The notes: generated by a model from the letters alone, not told the origin. A DNA stretch of 38,708 bases from Candidatus Latescibacterota bacterium (GCA_018335915.1 JAGXRL010000122.1:1-38708); one strand, 5' to 3'. Shown: positions 6,782 through 15,592, counted from the first letter of the stretch. Numbers and translations are program-made.

Positions 6782-8113
6782 TTACGAGCTTTTGTTCAGG
6801 AAATCAGTAATTATTTCTTTTAAATCCGGTTTCGAGATTTCTTTCAAAGAATATTCAACATTTACAATCGGTTTATTAACCTTGAGCACTCGTGATAAAT
6901 TAATCGGTGTTGCGGTAACTACAATATCGGCTGGAGTATTGTTTATCGTCTCTTCCAGTTCCTGAATCTGAGTCTCGCTGTAACCAAGTGCAGGCAGACA
7001 TTTTTTCAGGTGCGGATATTTTTCATAAGCATCCAGAATCGTACCGGTCGCGAAAGGCATTGGTTCGATTATTTCACCGGCACCGTATCTTTGTGCGGCA
7101 ACAATGCCTGCTCCATAAGTCATCTCGCCATGAGTCAGAGTCGGACCGTCTTCAACCACCAATACTCTTTTACCTTTTATCAATTCTGGTTTTGAAACAG
7201 TTAGTAAAGAATGCGCTTCTAAAACAATCGCTTTCGGATTATATTTGGCTACATTGTCCTGAATTGTTTTGATTTGTTCGGGTGTTGCTGAATCCATCTT
7301 GTTAATAACAATCACCTGCGATGAACGGAACAATACACTGCCTGGATAATAAGTAATTTCATTGCCTGCCCGAAGCGGGTCAGCAACTGTAATTAATAAG
7401 TTTGGTTTGTAAAACGAATAATCATTATTACCACCGTCCCATAACACCACATCAAAATCCCGTTCAGCTTCTTCTAAAATCTTCCCATAATCAACCCCGG
7501 CAAAAACAGTTGTGCCTTTGACAATATGGGATTCATATTCTTCCCGTTCTTCAATCGTGCATTTGTGTTTATCTAAATCTTCGACTTTTTCAAATCTTTG
7601 CACAATCTGCTCTGCCAAATCGCCATATGGCATCGGGTGCCGAACTACACAAACCTTTTTACCCATTTCTCTTAATATTTCGGCAATGCGTCGGGTAGTC
7701 TGGCTCTTACCGGCACCGGTTCTCACTGCACAAACCGCAATAACCGGTTTCTTGGATTTGATTTGAGTTGAATGTGGACCCATAAGCCAGTAATCAGCAC
7801 GGCTTGCCAAAACTTCACTTGCTTTCTGCATAACATACTCGTGCGTGACATCAGAATAGGCAAAAACCACAACTTCAACCCGGTTCTTCTTGATTAAATC
7901 GGCTAATTGTGCTTCTGGATAAATCGGAATGCCTTCCGGATATAATTTTCCAGATAAAACTGCCGGATATGCTCTGTTTTCAATATTTGGAATCTGGGTC
8001 GCAGTAAAAGCAACAACTTCATAATCCTGATTATCTCTAAAAAATGTGTTGAAATTATGAAAATCTCTGCCTGCCGCACCCATGATTAGAACTCGTCTTC
8101 TTTTAGTCGTCAT
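6782..8113 (-). CDS. Cyclic 2,3-diphosphoglycerate synthase-like P-loop protein
   Basis: This protein of 443 residues has an N-terminal Rossmann-like part (RRRVLIMGAAGRDFHNFN) and a P-loop domain with Walker A AVRTGAGKSQTTRR (about residues 129-142). Further motifs are FDVVLWDGGNNDYSFYKP and VIVINKMDSATPEQI, the latter a GTPase-like NKMD. This layout matches proteins annotated as cyclic 2,3-diphosphoglycerate synthase, which are proven in methanogenic archaea and widespread but little studied in bacteria. The ATG at 8113 is preferred to an in-frame GTG at 8128, which lies in a repeat. The upstream neighbour on the same strand is P5C dehydrogenase. The true bacterial substrate is uncertain. 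Confidence 0.75.
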   Translation of the reverse strand: MTTKRRRVLIMGAAGRDFHNFNTFFRDNQDYEVVAFTATQIPNIENRAYPAVLSGKLYPEGIPIYPEAQLADLIKKNRVEVVVFAYSDVTHEYVMQKASEVLASRADYWLMGPHSTQIKSKKPVIAVCAVRTGAGKSQTTRRIAEILREMGKKVCVVRHPMPYGDLAEQIVQRFEKVEDLDKHKCTIEEREEYESHIVKGTTVFAGVDYGKILEEAERDFDVVLWDGGNNDYSFYKPNLLITVADPLRAGNEITYYPGSVLFRSSQVIVINKMDSATPEQIKTIQDNVAKYNPKAIVLEAHSLLTVSKPELIKGKRVLVVEDGPTLTHGEMTYGAGIVAAQRYGAGEIIEPMPFATGTILDAYEKYPHLKKCLPALGYSETQIQELEETINNTPADIVVTATPINLSRVLKVNKPIVNVEYSLKEISKPDLKEIITDFLNKSS

Positions 8114-8124
8114 AATTATGTCTA

Positions 8125-8180
8125 CCACTGAGATTCAAAGAACACCGAGAAAAACTCTGTGCCTCTGTGTCTCTGTGGCT
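8125..8180 (-). repeat. Family 3 palindromic repeat (CCACTGAG...CTCTGTGG)
   Basis: ccactgagattcaaagaaca at one end and tctgtgtctctgtggct at the other form imperfect inverted arms made of 7-8-nt sub-units, the same design as Families 1 and 2. It fills the gap between pruA and the cDPG-synthase-like gene. Confidence 0.65.
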
Positions 8181-8191
8181 AATTCCTTTCT

Positions 8192-9745
8192 TTACAGTTT
8201 CTCTGCGATTGATTTTGCCTGCAGAAATAAACCTAAATAATCTCTGCCGCCGGCTTTAGAATCAGTACCCGACATATTAAATCCACCAAATGGATGCACA
8301 CCAACCAAAGCGCCGGTACATTTTCGATTCAAATACAGGTTTCCGCAGTGCAATAGTTTCTTGGCTTTTTCCAGCTTTTCCCGGTTGCGTGTATATATCG
8401 CACCAGTCAAGCCAAATTCAGTATTATTGGCAATTTCAATCGAATGGTCAAAATCTTTGGCTTTGATTATTGCCAGCACCGGTCCGAAAATCTCTTCCTG
8501 GGCAATTCTTGCCTTTGGGTCAATATCTGCAAAAACGGTCGGCTCGATAAAATAACCGTCTTTTGCCAATGGCGATTCTTTACCACCATTTAATAATCTG
8601 CCTTCTTTTTTACCGATTTCAATATATTCAGTAATTGACTTGAATGCCGACTCGCCCACGACCGGACCCATATAATTCTCTTGTTTATTGGTCGGTCCAA
8701 CTTTGATTTTGGAAACACTTTCACCAACCATCTTCACAACCTGGTCATACACATCCTGATGCACAATCAAGCGCGAGCAGGCAGAACATTTTTGTCCCTG
8801 AAAACCGTACGCCGCTGCAATCACGCCCGGAATCGCATCTTTAATATCAGCTTCATTATCAATAATAATAAAATCTTTACCACCCATTTCAGCAATCACC
8901 CGTTTTATCCAGATTTGACCAGGCATTGTCTTACCAGCTAATTCAACAATTCCCAGACCGACTGGTTTTGAACCGGTAAACGCAATAAATCGTGTTTGCG
9001 GATGACCAACCAGATAATTGCCGGCAATCGCGCCTGAGCCGGTCATAAAATTAATCACGCCTTCGGGCAGACCGGCTTCAATCATTACTTCCATAAATTT
9101 ATAACCAATCAACGGTGCGTCGCTCGATGGTTTGAGAATTACGGTATTACCAGTTACTACTGCCGCAGCGGTCATCCCGCATAAAATTGCCAATGGAAAA
9201 TTCCAGGGCGGGATAATAATGCCAACGCCAAGCGGAATATATTTTAATTCACCGAATTCGCCCGGATATGGAGTCAATGGCTGGTCAGAGCCGTAGCGAA
9301 TCGATTCCCACGCATAAAAATCCAGAAAGTCGATTGCTTCAGCAGTATCGCCATCTGCTTCAGCCCAGTTTTTACCGACTTCATAAACCATAGTTGCACT
9401 CAGTTCAAACTTACGCTTGCGCATGATATTAGCTGCTCGCATCAGAATCAAAGCCCGCTCTTTGGTCGAGAAAAACCGCCAGGTTTCAAACTTTTTCAAT
9501 GCTGCCTGCATTGCCAGTTCAGCTTCTTTTTCACCTGCTTTCTGGAAAATACCTACTATTTCATTTTTCTGGGCAGGATTAACCGAATTAATCTTATCTT
9601 GGGTCTTAATATATTTACCATCTATTATTAAGTCATACTCTTTACCAAATGCCTGGCTGACTTGAGCCAAGGCATCGGTCATCTTCTTAATATTATCAGG
9701 TTTAGTAAAATCAGTTAACGGCTCATTTACAAATTCTTTAATCAT
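8192..9745 (-). CDS. pruA: L-glutamate gamma-semialdehyde (P5C) dehydrogenase
   Basis: This aldehyde dehydrogenase superfamily enzyme oxidises glutamate semialdehyde to glutamate with NAD in proline and arginine breakdown. Its 517 residues match the stand-alone RocA/PruA length. PPWNFPLAILCGMTAAAVVT and FIAFTGSKPVG form the NAD site. The general base Glu286 lies in VIAEMGGKDF, and the nucleophile Cys320 lies in YGFQGQKCSACSR, the sequence typical of the P5C branch. GGAGG lies 8 nt before the ATG (ctggaggcaataATG), so this gene is Shine-Dalgarno-led, unlike many neighbours. No proline dehydrogenase is seen in the window. Confidence 0.93.
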   Translation of the reverse strand: MIKEFVNEPLTDFTKPDNIKKMTDALAQVSQAFGKEYDLIIDGKYIKTQDKINSVNPAQKNEIVGIFQKAGEKEAELAMQAALKKFETWRFFSTKERALILMRAANIMRKRKFELSATMVYEVGKNWAEADGDTAEAIDFLDFYAWESIRYGSDQPLTPYPGEFGELKYIPLGVGIIIPPWNFPLAILCGMTAAAVVTGNTVILKPSSDAPLIGYKFMEVMIEAGLPEGVINFMTGSGAIAGNYLVGHPQTRFIAFTGSKPVGLGIVELAGKTMPGQIWIKRVIAEMGGKDFIIIDNEADIKDAIPGVIAAAYGFQGQKCSACSRLIVHQDVYDQVVKMVGESVSKIKVGPTNKQENYMGPVVGESAFKSITEYIEIGKKEGRLLNGGKESPLAKDGYFIEPTVFADIDPKARIAQEEIFGPVLAIIKAKDFDHSIEIANNTEFGLTGAIYTRNREKLEKAKKLLHCGNLYLNRKCTGALVGVHPFGGFNMSGTDSKAGGRDYLGLFLQAKSIAEKL

Positions 9746-9778
9746 TATTGCCTCCAGATTTTAAATTAAATATCATAA

Positions 9779-9807
9779 AGCATACCAGAAAAAACCCGAA
9801 AAGTCAA
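9779..9807 (-). promoter_or_regulatory. Promoter of pruA
   Basis: On the minus strand, TTGACT (9807-9802), a 17-nt spacer and TATGCT (9784-9779) precede a leader of roughly 25 nt that contains the GGAGG. It is divergent from the MFS promoter. Confidence 0.6.
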
Positions 9808-9837
9808 TATTGACCAACCTGCTTGACCTATCTTCAA

Positions 9838-9866
9838 TTGACAGACAGGCACAAAATTGATAAAAT
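9838..9866 (+). promoter_or_regulatory. Promoter of the MFS gene, leaderless
   Basis: TTGACA (9838-9843), a 17-nt spacer and TAAAAT (9861-9866) end 8 nt before the ATG at 9875. The TTG at 9857 that would lengthen the protein lies upstream of the expected transcription start. Confidence 0.72.
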
Positions 9867-9874
9867 TTTACCTT

Positions 9875-11230
9875 ATGGACGAAAAAACCGTCAAAAAAGG
9901 GTTGCGCATCTCGATAATTCAGGGATTATTCTCAAACATTCATATCACGCTAACTGGTGGTATGTTTTTAACCGGTTTTGCCCTGTATTTAGGCGCGACT
10001 CCGTTTCACATCGGTCTTTTAGCTGCAATTCCGGCTCTTTTAACCAGTTTTGGTTTTGTTTCGGCATATCTGGTCAACCGGCTCGAGCATCGTAAACCTT
10101 TAACCATTATAACATCAAGCACAAGCCGTCTGCTCTTTTTTATCCCTGCGCTCTTATTGCTCTTCAATTATAAACCCAGTTTATCACACTTCTTAATTCT
10201 GATTGGAATTTTCAATGCACTCTTGACCATTGCTGATAATTCCTGGTTATCCTGGATGAGTGATTTAGTGCCCAGAGAATCACGCGGCCGTTTTTTCGGA
10301 ATTCGTAACACTGGCATGGGTTTAATCGGTATGATAATGTCATTTTCCGGTGCGCGATTTTTAGACTATTACAAAGCACAAAGTCAAAATAATTTTGGCT
10401 TTGGTATTATCTTTTTAGTTGCCAGTATTGCGGCAACCATTGGTACGATTTTGTTAACTCAGCAACCAGAAATAGTCAAACCCCGGGAACGGACCAGCCT
10501 TAAAAAAATAGTCACAGCACCGTTTAAAGATACAAATTTCAGAAAATTCCTGAAGTTTGTCGGTTTCTGGAATATTACCAGCGGTATTGCCGGACCATTT
10601 TATATTGTCTTTATGCTCCAAAATCTCAAAATGTCCTATTCGACCGTTGCTATATATTCGATTATTGCTAACTCAGTCATTCTCATTTTTCAACCGCTTT
10701 GGGGAAAAGCTATTGACCGGTTCAAATCAAAACCAGTACTCTTTATCAATTTCATCTTTATCGGATTTCTGCCTTTATTATGGATATTTCCGACTCCCCT
10801 TTTCTTATTTCCGGTCTGGCTTGATGCATTCATCACCGGTGTTTTCTGGCCCGGAGTCAATTTAAGCGTGTTTAATATTGTCTTTTCCCTGTCAGATAAC
10901 GAAGAGCAGAAAGAAAGTTATTTTGCGATGTACGCTACCTTGGCTGGTATCTGCGGATTTATTTCTGCTTTATTAGGTGGTTATCTGGCTGGCTTATTAA
11001 AAGGATTTCACTTGCAAATATTCGGTCTAAACATCGTTAATTATCAGCTCTTTTTTGTCTTTGCCGGACTAACCCGATTTATTGCCTTATTCTTGCTTAA
11101 AGGCGTAAGCGAAGCCAAAGCAACTTCACCCAGTTATGCTCTGGGCATAATGACTGACTATGCTTTGCGAAGATTAAATTATGGCAAAGAGTTTATCTTG
11201 AATACAATCAGATTTCTCAAACCAAAATAA
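9875..11230 (+). CDS. MFS transporter
   Basis: This integral membrane protein of 451 residues has about 12 hydrophobic segments in two halves. TFHIGLL-type spacing after helix 1 (TPFHIGLLAAIPALLTSFGF) and DLVPRESRGRFFGIRNT, an MFS loop motif with the R-x-x-R pattern, identify the major facilitator superfamily. The substrate cannot be predicted. The start is set at 9875 rather than the longer TTG frame at 9857, because a TTGACA/TAAAAT promoter places the mRNA start at about 9873-9875. It is divergent from pruA and ends about 330 bases before the next gene. Confidence 0.85.
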   Translation: MDEKTVKKGLRISIIQGLFSNIHITLTGGMFLTGFALYLGATPFHIGLLAAIPALLTSFGFVSAYLVNRLEHRKPLTIITSSTSRLLFFIPALLLLFNYKPSLSHFLILIGIFNALLTIADNSWLSWMSDLVPRESRGRFFGIRNTGMGLIGMIMSFSGARFLDYYKAQSQNNFGFGIIFLVASIAATIGTILLTQQPEIVKPRERTSLKKIVTAPFKDTNFRKFLKFVGFWNITSGIAGPFYIVFMLQNLKMSYSTVAIYSIIANSVILIFQPLWGKAIDRFKSKPVLFINFIFIGFLPLLWIFPTPLFLFPVWLDAFITGVFWPGVNLSVFNIVFSLSDNEEQKESYFAMYATLAGICGFISALLGGYLAGLLKGFHLQIFGLNIVNYQLFFVFAGLTRFIALFLLKGVSEAKATSPSYALGIMTDYALRRLNYGKEFILNTIRFLKPK

Positions 11231-11566
11231 TTTCCGAGTGCCAAACCAAATTCCCTAATCAGCTATCTAATCTGCGATGCAATCGTCTCTCTCAGCCCAT
11301 CCATACGCTGAAACCTGACTTAAATCTATTTACATTCTAATCAATGTTCTGTATTTTGAACAGAACCATATTCATTATCACATTCCTGTCTCATCTCCAT
11401 ATTTTAACTCACAAGCGACAACATTACCAAACCTATTTATAAATCCTAATTTGAACCCAAGGTCGACTCAGGGGGCTATACCATCAAAATGCAGGTTTTT
11501 AGTTGTTAGTTATTGGCTGTTAGATTGATAGAAATAAAAATTGCATGTAAAAAACATTAGTTATAA
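11231..11566. other. Intergenic region between convergent genes
   Basis: No gene is seen. A 7-bp stem-loop (GTTCTGT, 7-nt loop, ACAGAAC) lies at about 11345-11365 with no T-run. At 11462 begins a segment starting tcgactcagggggc that is shared, inverted, with the last bases of the window (see the paired element 11462-11574 and 38598-38708). Confidence 0.55.
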
Positions 11567-11574
11567 CTAATGTT
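11462..11574 (+). repeat. Paired element copy 1 (shared ends with 38598-38708)
   Basis: It begins tcgactcagggggc, has ccatca about 6 nt later, and ends with a 22-bp perfect palindrome (11553-11574) of half-sites AACATTAGTTA / TAACTAATGTT. The inverted copy at 38598-38708 has the same start, the same ccatca and a palindrome differing only at the two central bases, at nearly the same spacing. The middle parts do not align. The stop codon of the M23-like gene lies inside the palindrome. On the minus strand the palindrome is followed by six T, so here it may double as a weak terminator. Confidence 0.7.
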
Positions 11575-13531
11575 GGATATAAACCATTGGTTTTATTATC
11601 AATAACTTGCGGACATTATTACTATCCTTGCGGTAAAAATAAATCCCTGGTTTTAAATAGGTTGAATTCACTTTCTGCCCCAACGCATTATACATAACGC
11701 CTTGGCTGTATTTTATTTGTCCACGATTAGCAATATCGTATTCTTCTATTGCCGGAGCATTGGCAACTGTCACCTGCATTGAACAAACCGAGACATTATC
11801 ACTCGCATCTGAAGCATAGATTTTAACCCAGTAATCTCCATTTGGAAAATTATTTGTCTGCCAGGAAAATGCGGCATCAGTTGTTTCGACAATACTATCG
11901 CCGTCAGTATTTGTGACAATAAAGAAATAATCCCGATAATCATAATTACCTCTGGTTCGGCAGGTATTATCTGATTTATATACAACATTTACTGTATTAC
12001 TTGGAGGAATTACCTTATCAAAGATAAATGACAACTTCTTTGGTTGAGAAACAGTTTGCCCAATTATCTCATACTCGATTTTTAATGGCGTCAGCCGGTC
12101 CCAGATTGTATCACCGGTCGAAACACTAAATTTGTCGTGTATCTTGGCAATAATATCGACATCGCCATTAAGATTTGATGAAGATAAATAAGTAGAAGTA
12201 TTATTCCGGGTAAAAGCAAATTTTTGGTTAGTTAAAGCATTCTCAAAGCGCGGTGAAATTGTATCCTGGTTGGGCGATAAAGATATTAATGGATTAAACA
12301 CAAAAGCCCAATCTGCCGCTGTCCAAGTTGCACCGCGGTCGCGGATTTTAGCAAAATGAATATGGTGAAAATGGATACTGTCAACTGGCCAGTACACCAG
12401 ATAACCAATCAATTCACCAACCTGAACCGTATCACCAATATCTTTATGATATAATGCTGAATCAATATGAGCATAAAGATATGCATTACACGAATCCGTA
12501 TAACTCAAGGATGAATCAGCAATCGCAAACCGCCAGTATAAATAATTGCCAGTCGAAAGCCATGCTTTAATATAGCCTCTTTTAACTGCATAAACCGGCA
12601 CATTTGGTATTTCTGGCGAAAGAATATCAACGCCCGGATGATAATAAGACGAACCGCCATAATTCTGAAACTCAGCCCAGCTGTTCCCAATCGGATGCAA
12701 TGAATCAGTTGGCGCCAATGGCCAGGGAATTGTGTCTTGTTGTAACCACGGATTTAACTGATTAGACGGATTATTCGAAAATCGGTGAGAATCTGTGTAA
12801 TCTGTGGTTTGTAATAAGGTGTTTTCTTTAACAAACCACTCTCTCAGATGTGTCTTTGCTTTTATACCATCTGGTAAAATTTGAATATCCCCAATCTGCT
12901 CGTCATACTGCTGATATTGAAAATTCTCTTCCTGAATAATTTGTCCATTTAGTGATAAAACATAGATCTTACCATTTAAAGATGGCCGGCTTTCTAATGC
13001 TAAAATAATCTTATCATTACTAAACTTACAAAATATCAATGGTTCAGTAAACTCTTTGGTCCATAATTTTTGCCGGTCATCCAGACCAATCAAACTAAAA
13101 TGATTTCTCATCATTACACCGAGATATTGATTATCGCCTGAAAATACCAGTTGTCGTATTGCCGGCGAGATGACTCTTATTTGGAATAGCAATTTACCTT
13201 GCTCATACAATCTGATATTGTCATCACTCGCGCAAATCAGATATTGGTCATTTGAAGATACGGCAAACATTCCTTTATCTCGAATTAGACTGACCCGCTG
13301 ACCTTCGCCGTTATAAACATTTATTCCATCGCTATTAAGAACATATAGATATTGTCCTTCAGGAGCTGTTTTGTAACCATAAAAATCAGGAACAATTAAT
13401 TCTTTTAGAATTTGACCTTGCTCTAAATAGAACCTGACTTGCGCAATATATTCATTTTGCTGAATATCAATAAGGTTATTCCCTAAATTAAATACACCAA
13501 TGCTGAAACATAGGAAAACAAATGCGCTCAT
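11567..13531 (-). CDS. Secreted M23 peptidase-like protein with C-terminal sorting tail
   Basis: This 654-residue protein has a signal-peptide-like N-terminus (SAFVFLCFSIGVF). Residues about 40-235 hold short beta-propeller-like repeats. An M23/LytM-type metallopeptidase domain follows at about 290-420: HPGVDILSPE, then NAYLYAHIDSAL, then HFHHIHFAK, which correspond to the HxxxD, YAH and HxH zinc ligands. A beta-rich region then precedes the tail VMYNALGQKVN...LKPGIYFYRKD, which resembles type 9 secretion-type sorting tails. A complete Family 1 repeat is read in frame (12740-12811), giving LQTTDYTDSHRF and NPSNQLNPWLQQ. The promoter is leaderless. The substrate is probably peptidoglycan or protein, but whether it is active is unproven. 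Confidence 0.78.
   Translation of the reverse strand: MSAFVFLCFSIGVFNLGNNLIDIQQNEYIAQVRFYLEQGQILKELIVPDFYGYKTAPEGQYLYVLNSDGINVYNGEGQRVSLIRDKGMFAVSSNDQYLICASDDNIRLYEQGKLLFQIRVISPAIRQLVFSGDNQYLGVMMRNHFSLIGLDDRQKLWTKEFTEPLIFCKFSNDKIILALESRPSLNGKIYVLSLNGQIIQEENFQYQQYDEQIGDIQILPDGIKAKTHLREWFVKENTLLQTTDYTDSHRFSNNPSNQLNPWLQQDTIPWPLAPTDSLHPIGNSWAEFQNYGGSSYYHPGVDILSPEIPNVPVYAVKRGYIKAWLSTGNYLYWRFAIADSSLSYTDSCNAYLYAHIDSALYHKDIGDTVQVGELIGYLVYWPVDSIHFHHIHFAKIRDRGATWTAADWAFVFNPLISLSPNQDTISPRFENALTNQKFAFTRNNTSTYLSSSNLNGDVDIIAKIHDKFSVSTGDTIWDRLTPLKIEYEIIGQTVSQPKKLSFIFDKVIPPSNTVNVVYKSDNTCRTRGNYDYRDYFFIVTNTDGDSIVETTDAAFSWQTNNFPNGDYWVKIYASDASDNVSVCSMQVTVANAPAIEEYDIANRGQIKYSQGVMYNALGQKVNSTYLKPGIYFYRKDSNNVRKLLIIKPMVYIQH
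12740..12811 (-). repeat. Family 1 palindromic repeat inside the M23-like gene, in frame
   Basis: Read on the minus strand it begins caaaccacagattacacag and ends taaatccgtggttacaa. It therefore carries both arms of the element seen at 297-378, including the internal atccgtctaatc unit. It adds about 24 codons without breaking the frame. Confidence 0.85.
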
Positions 13532-13538
13532 AATAGTT

Positions 13539-13567
13539 ATATTAACTGTTTATATAAATGCTGTCAA
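13539..13567 (-). promoter_or_regulatory. Promoter of the M23-like gene, leaderless
   Basis: On the minus strand, TTGACA (13567-13562), a 17-nt spacer and TAATAT (13544-13539) end 7 nt before the ATG at 13531. It is divergent from, and nearly adjoining, the promoter of the DUF559 gene. Confidence 0.7.
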
Positions 13568-13577
13568 TAAAAATACC

Positions 13578-13605
13578 TTGCAATCCTGTATTTTGCTATT
13601 ATAAT
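13578..13605 (+). promoter_or_regulatory. Promoter of the DUF559 gene, leaderless
   Basis: TTGCAA (13578-13583), a 16-nt spacer and TATAAT (13600-13605) end 7 nt before the ATG at 13613. No Shine-Dalgarno site is present. Confidence 0.65.
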
Positions 13606-13612
13606 TCCTCAG

Positions 13613-14350
13613 ATGGCGATGCGAAAAAATATACCAGCACTGGTTGCGATTGTAAACCGTAAAAAAGATTGGCATATTATCTGCAATCAGCACTGGTATC
13701 GGATTCCAGTCAAGAGCGCGCCCGATATACTAAACAACGCGAAATATATCGCTTTTTATCAAACTAAACTATTTAAACAGGAACAATACTCAGTCAATTA
13801 TTATGCCAAGATTATGAATATCGAAATCTGCAAGCGCTGCCAATTACTGCCTGATGAACCTGAACACAAACGGGCAAACCAGGATTATTATAAAATTTTA
13901 ATTGATGATGTAATAAACTTACCAAAACCGATTCCGAGTTTACGCTGGCGTCGCATCACTTTTATTCCAACTACGCTATCAAGATTACTCAAAGCCGAGG
14001 AAATCAATGATTTATGGTGCACCAGCTTTATCGAAGATAAATTATACAACGCATTAAAAAAAGAAGACCTTGCTGCGGAACGGCAATTTTTTGTCTATGA
14101 TGCGGATACACCGTATTGCCTGGATATGGCAATTTTCTGTAAAGACGGTAATCTTAATGTCGAATGCGATGGTGAGAAATATCATTCTGATATCAAAACC
14201 ATTCGAAAAGACCGTCAAAGAAACAATGACCTGACAACTGCTGGCTGGTCAATTCTCCGTTTTTCTGGCAAAGAGATTAATCAAGATACCCAAAAGTGTG
14301 TCAAACAAATTAAACAGACCGTAAAAAGATTAAAAGGCATTAATAGATAA
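13613..14350 (+). CDS. DUF559 endonuclease-domain protein
   Basis: This 245-residue protein has a C-terminal DUF559 (very-short-patch-repair-like, PD-(D/E)XK) domain. The sequence CLDMAIFCKDGNLNVECDGE gives the catalytic Asp and the E-x-D pair, followed by KDRQRNNDLTTAGWSILRFS, which is the family's typical 'R..Y/L...G....R' end. The first 110 residues include ICKRCQLLPDEPEH, a single CxxC that does not form an evident zinc site, and have no recognised domain. The biological role is unknown. Such genes are often horizontally acquired. It converges with the following minus-strand gene and overlaps its end by 11 bases. Confidence 0.8.
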   Translation: MAMRKNIPALVAIVNRKKDWHIICNQHWYRIPVKSAPDILNNAKYIAFYQTKLFKQEQYSVNYYAKIMNIEICKRCQLLPDEPEHKRANQDYYKILIDDVINLPKPIPSLRWRRITFIPTTLSRLLKAEEINDLWCTSFIEDKLYNALKKEDLAAERQFFVYDADTPYCLDMAIFCKDGNLNVECDGEKYHSDIKTIRKDRQRNNDLTTAGWSILRFSGKEINQDTQKCVKQIKQTVKRLKGINR

Positions 14351-15587
14351 CCAGTTTATAGGTTTGTTTATAACCTCTACTCTGTAAAACCCCGAAATAA
14401 ATTCCGCTTTGCAGTTTTTGCCTGTGCTCGTTTTTACCATCCCAGACGATTCTGTCTTGTCCAGTCAAAGTCCTAAGTAATCTACCTGACACATCATATA
14501 TTTTAAATCTAAACCTGCCTGCACAATTAATCACAGTTAAATTACGAAACGGGTTTGGTGAAATTTTAACAGTTGATAATACCGTCTGCAGAGCAGATTC
14601 CATAACACTGAGCGGTGCGGTCGCATAACAAAAACCGGCTGCAGTTTCATACCACATCCGATAATTCGTGCCGTCAAAAACCACATCTGGCGCCCACGGA
14701 CCATTCGAATCAACTGCCGGATTATGCGGCGGGGTCAGAGTTGTCAAAACAGGCTCGGGATATTTTGTCCAGTTGACTCCGTCATAAGAAGTTGCAAATC
14801 CAATCCGAATCGTATCATACCGACCCGTCGCAATATCTGCTTCAGACAGAGCCGAATACCACATTTCAAAACGATTATTTCTTTTAATCACTGCCGGCAC
14901 CGCAACCCACATATCATCCCACGAACCCGGTGCGCCAACATCTAAGACCGGATTATTTGGATATTTGGTCCAGACCACACCATCTGGCGAAGTCGCATAA
15001 CCGATTCTGATGCGCCAGTCATACGGCACACCCGTGTACCACATCTTATAAATACCTTCGTCATACAAAACTGCTGGTGATTCAATCCAGTGTCCTTCCC
15101 AGGAAAGACTCTCACCTTTGGTAAAAATCGGATTATTCGGATGCTTGGTCCAGTTAATACCGTTTGCCGATGTTGCCAGACCGATTGCCGCACTATGCGG
15201 CGGAAAAGTATCAACAACATCTCCATAATAATATAATTTATAATCAGTCGGAGTACGCACAATCTCTGGTGTATCCAGCCATTTTGAATCCCATTCACCC
15301 GCACTGCCGATATTTAATACTATTGCTCCACTCTGATACTTAGTCCAGTTGATGCCATCGACTGAATATGCATACAAAATCCTGCCGCGATGGTCAATCC
15401 CGGCTGCGCAATACCACATCTTAAAAGTATCATTCTCCATAATCACGGTCGGTTGTCCAATTGCATAAAACTCGGTAAGGAAATTAGTCTTCACCATAAC
15501 TGGATTATTCGCATATTTTGTCCAATTGGTTTGGGAAAATAAAAGTGTGATGAATATGATTAATAATTTCGCTGTTTTATAAAACAT
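14340..15587 (-). CDS. Secreted glycosidase-like beta-propeller protein with sorting tail
   Basis: A signal peptide (MFYKTAKLLIIFITLLFSQT) is followed by about five propeller-like repeats, each built on a 'GINWTKY..NPV' and 'FKMWYCA' pattern (for example SVDGINWTKYQSG, FEMWYSALSE). This pattern is typical of GH43/GH32/GH130-like five-bladed propellers. The C-terminus KISPNPFRNLTVINC...YDVSGRLLRTL...LQSGIYFGVLQS is a sorting-tail domain. The three acidic catalytic residues of a glycosidase cannot be assigned confidently, so it may be a binding protein. The ATG at 15587 (415 residues) is preferred over 15620, because a promoter -10 box lies between them and the shorter form begins exactly at the signal peptide. 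Confidence 0.75.
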   Translation of the reverse strand: MFYKTAKLLIIFITLLFSQTNWTKYANNPVMVKTNFLTEFYAIGQPTVIMENDTFKMWYCAAGIDHRGRILYAYSVDGINWTKYQSGAIVLNIGSAGEWDSKWLDTPEIVRTPTDYKLYYYGDVVDTFPPHSAAIGLATSANGINWTKHPNNPIFTKGESLSWEGHWIESPAVLYDEGIYKMWYTGVPYDWRIRIGYATSPDGVVWTKYPNNPVLDVGAPGSWDDMWVAVPAVIKRNNRFEMWYSALSEADIATGRYDTIRIGFATSYDGVNWTKYPEPVLTTLTPPHNPAVDSNGPWAPDVVFDGTNYRMWYETAAGFCYATAPLSVMESALQTVLSTVKISPNPFRNLTVINCAGRFRFKIYDVSGRLLRTLTGQDRIVWDGKNEHRQKLQSGIYFGVLQSRGYKQTYKLVIY

Positions 15588-15592
15588 ACTAT

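Noticed and set aside
8114-8128. GTG start of the cDPG-synthase-like gene
   Set aside because: It lies within the Family 3 repeat and adds residues not typical of the family.
9857-9874. TTG start of the MFS gene
   Set aside because: It lies between the -35 and -10 boxes, upstream of the expected transcription start.
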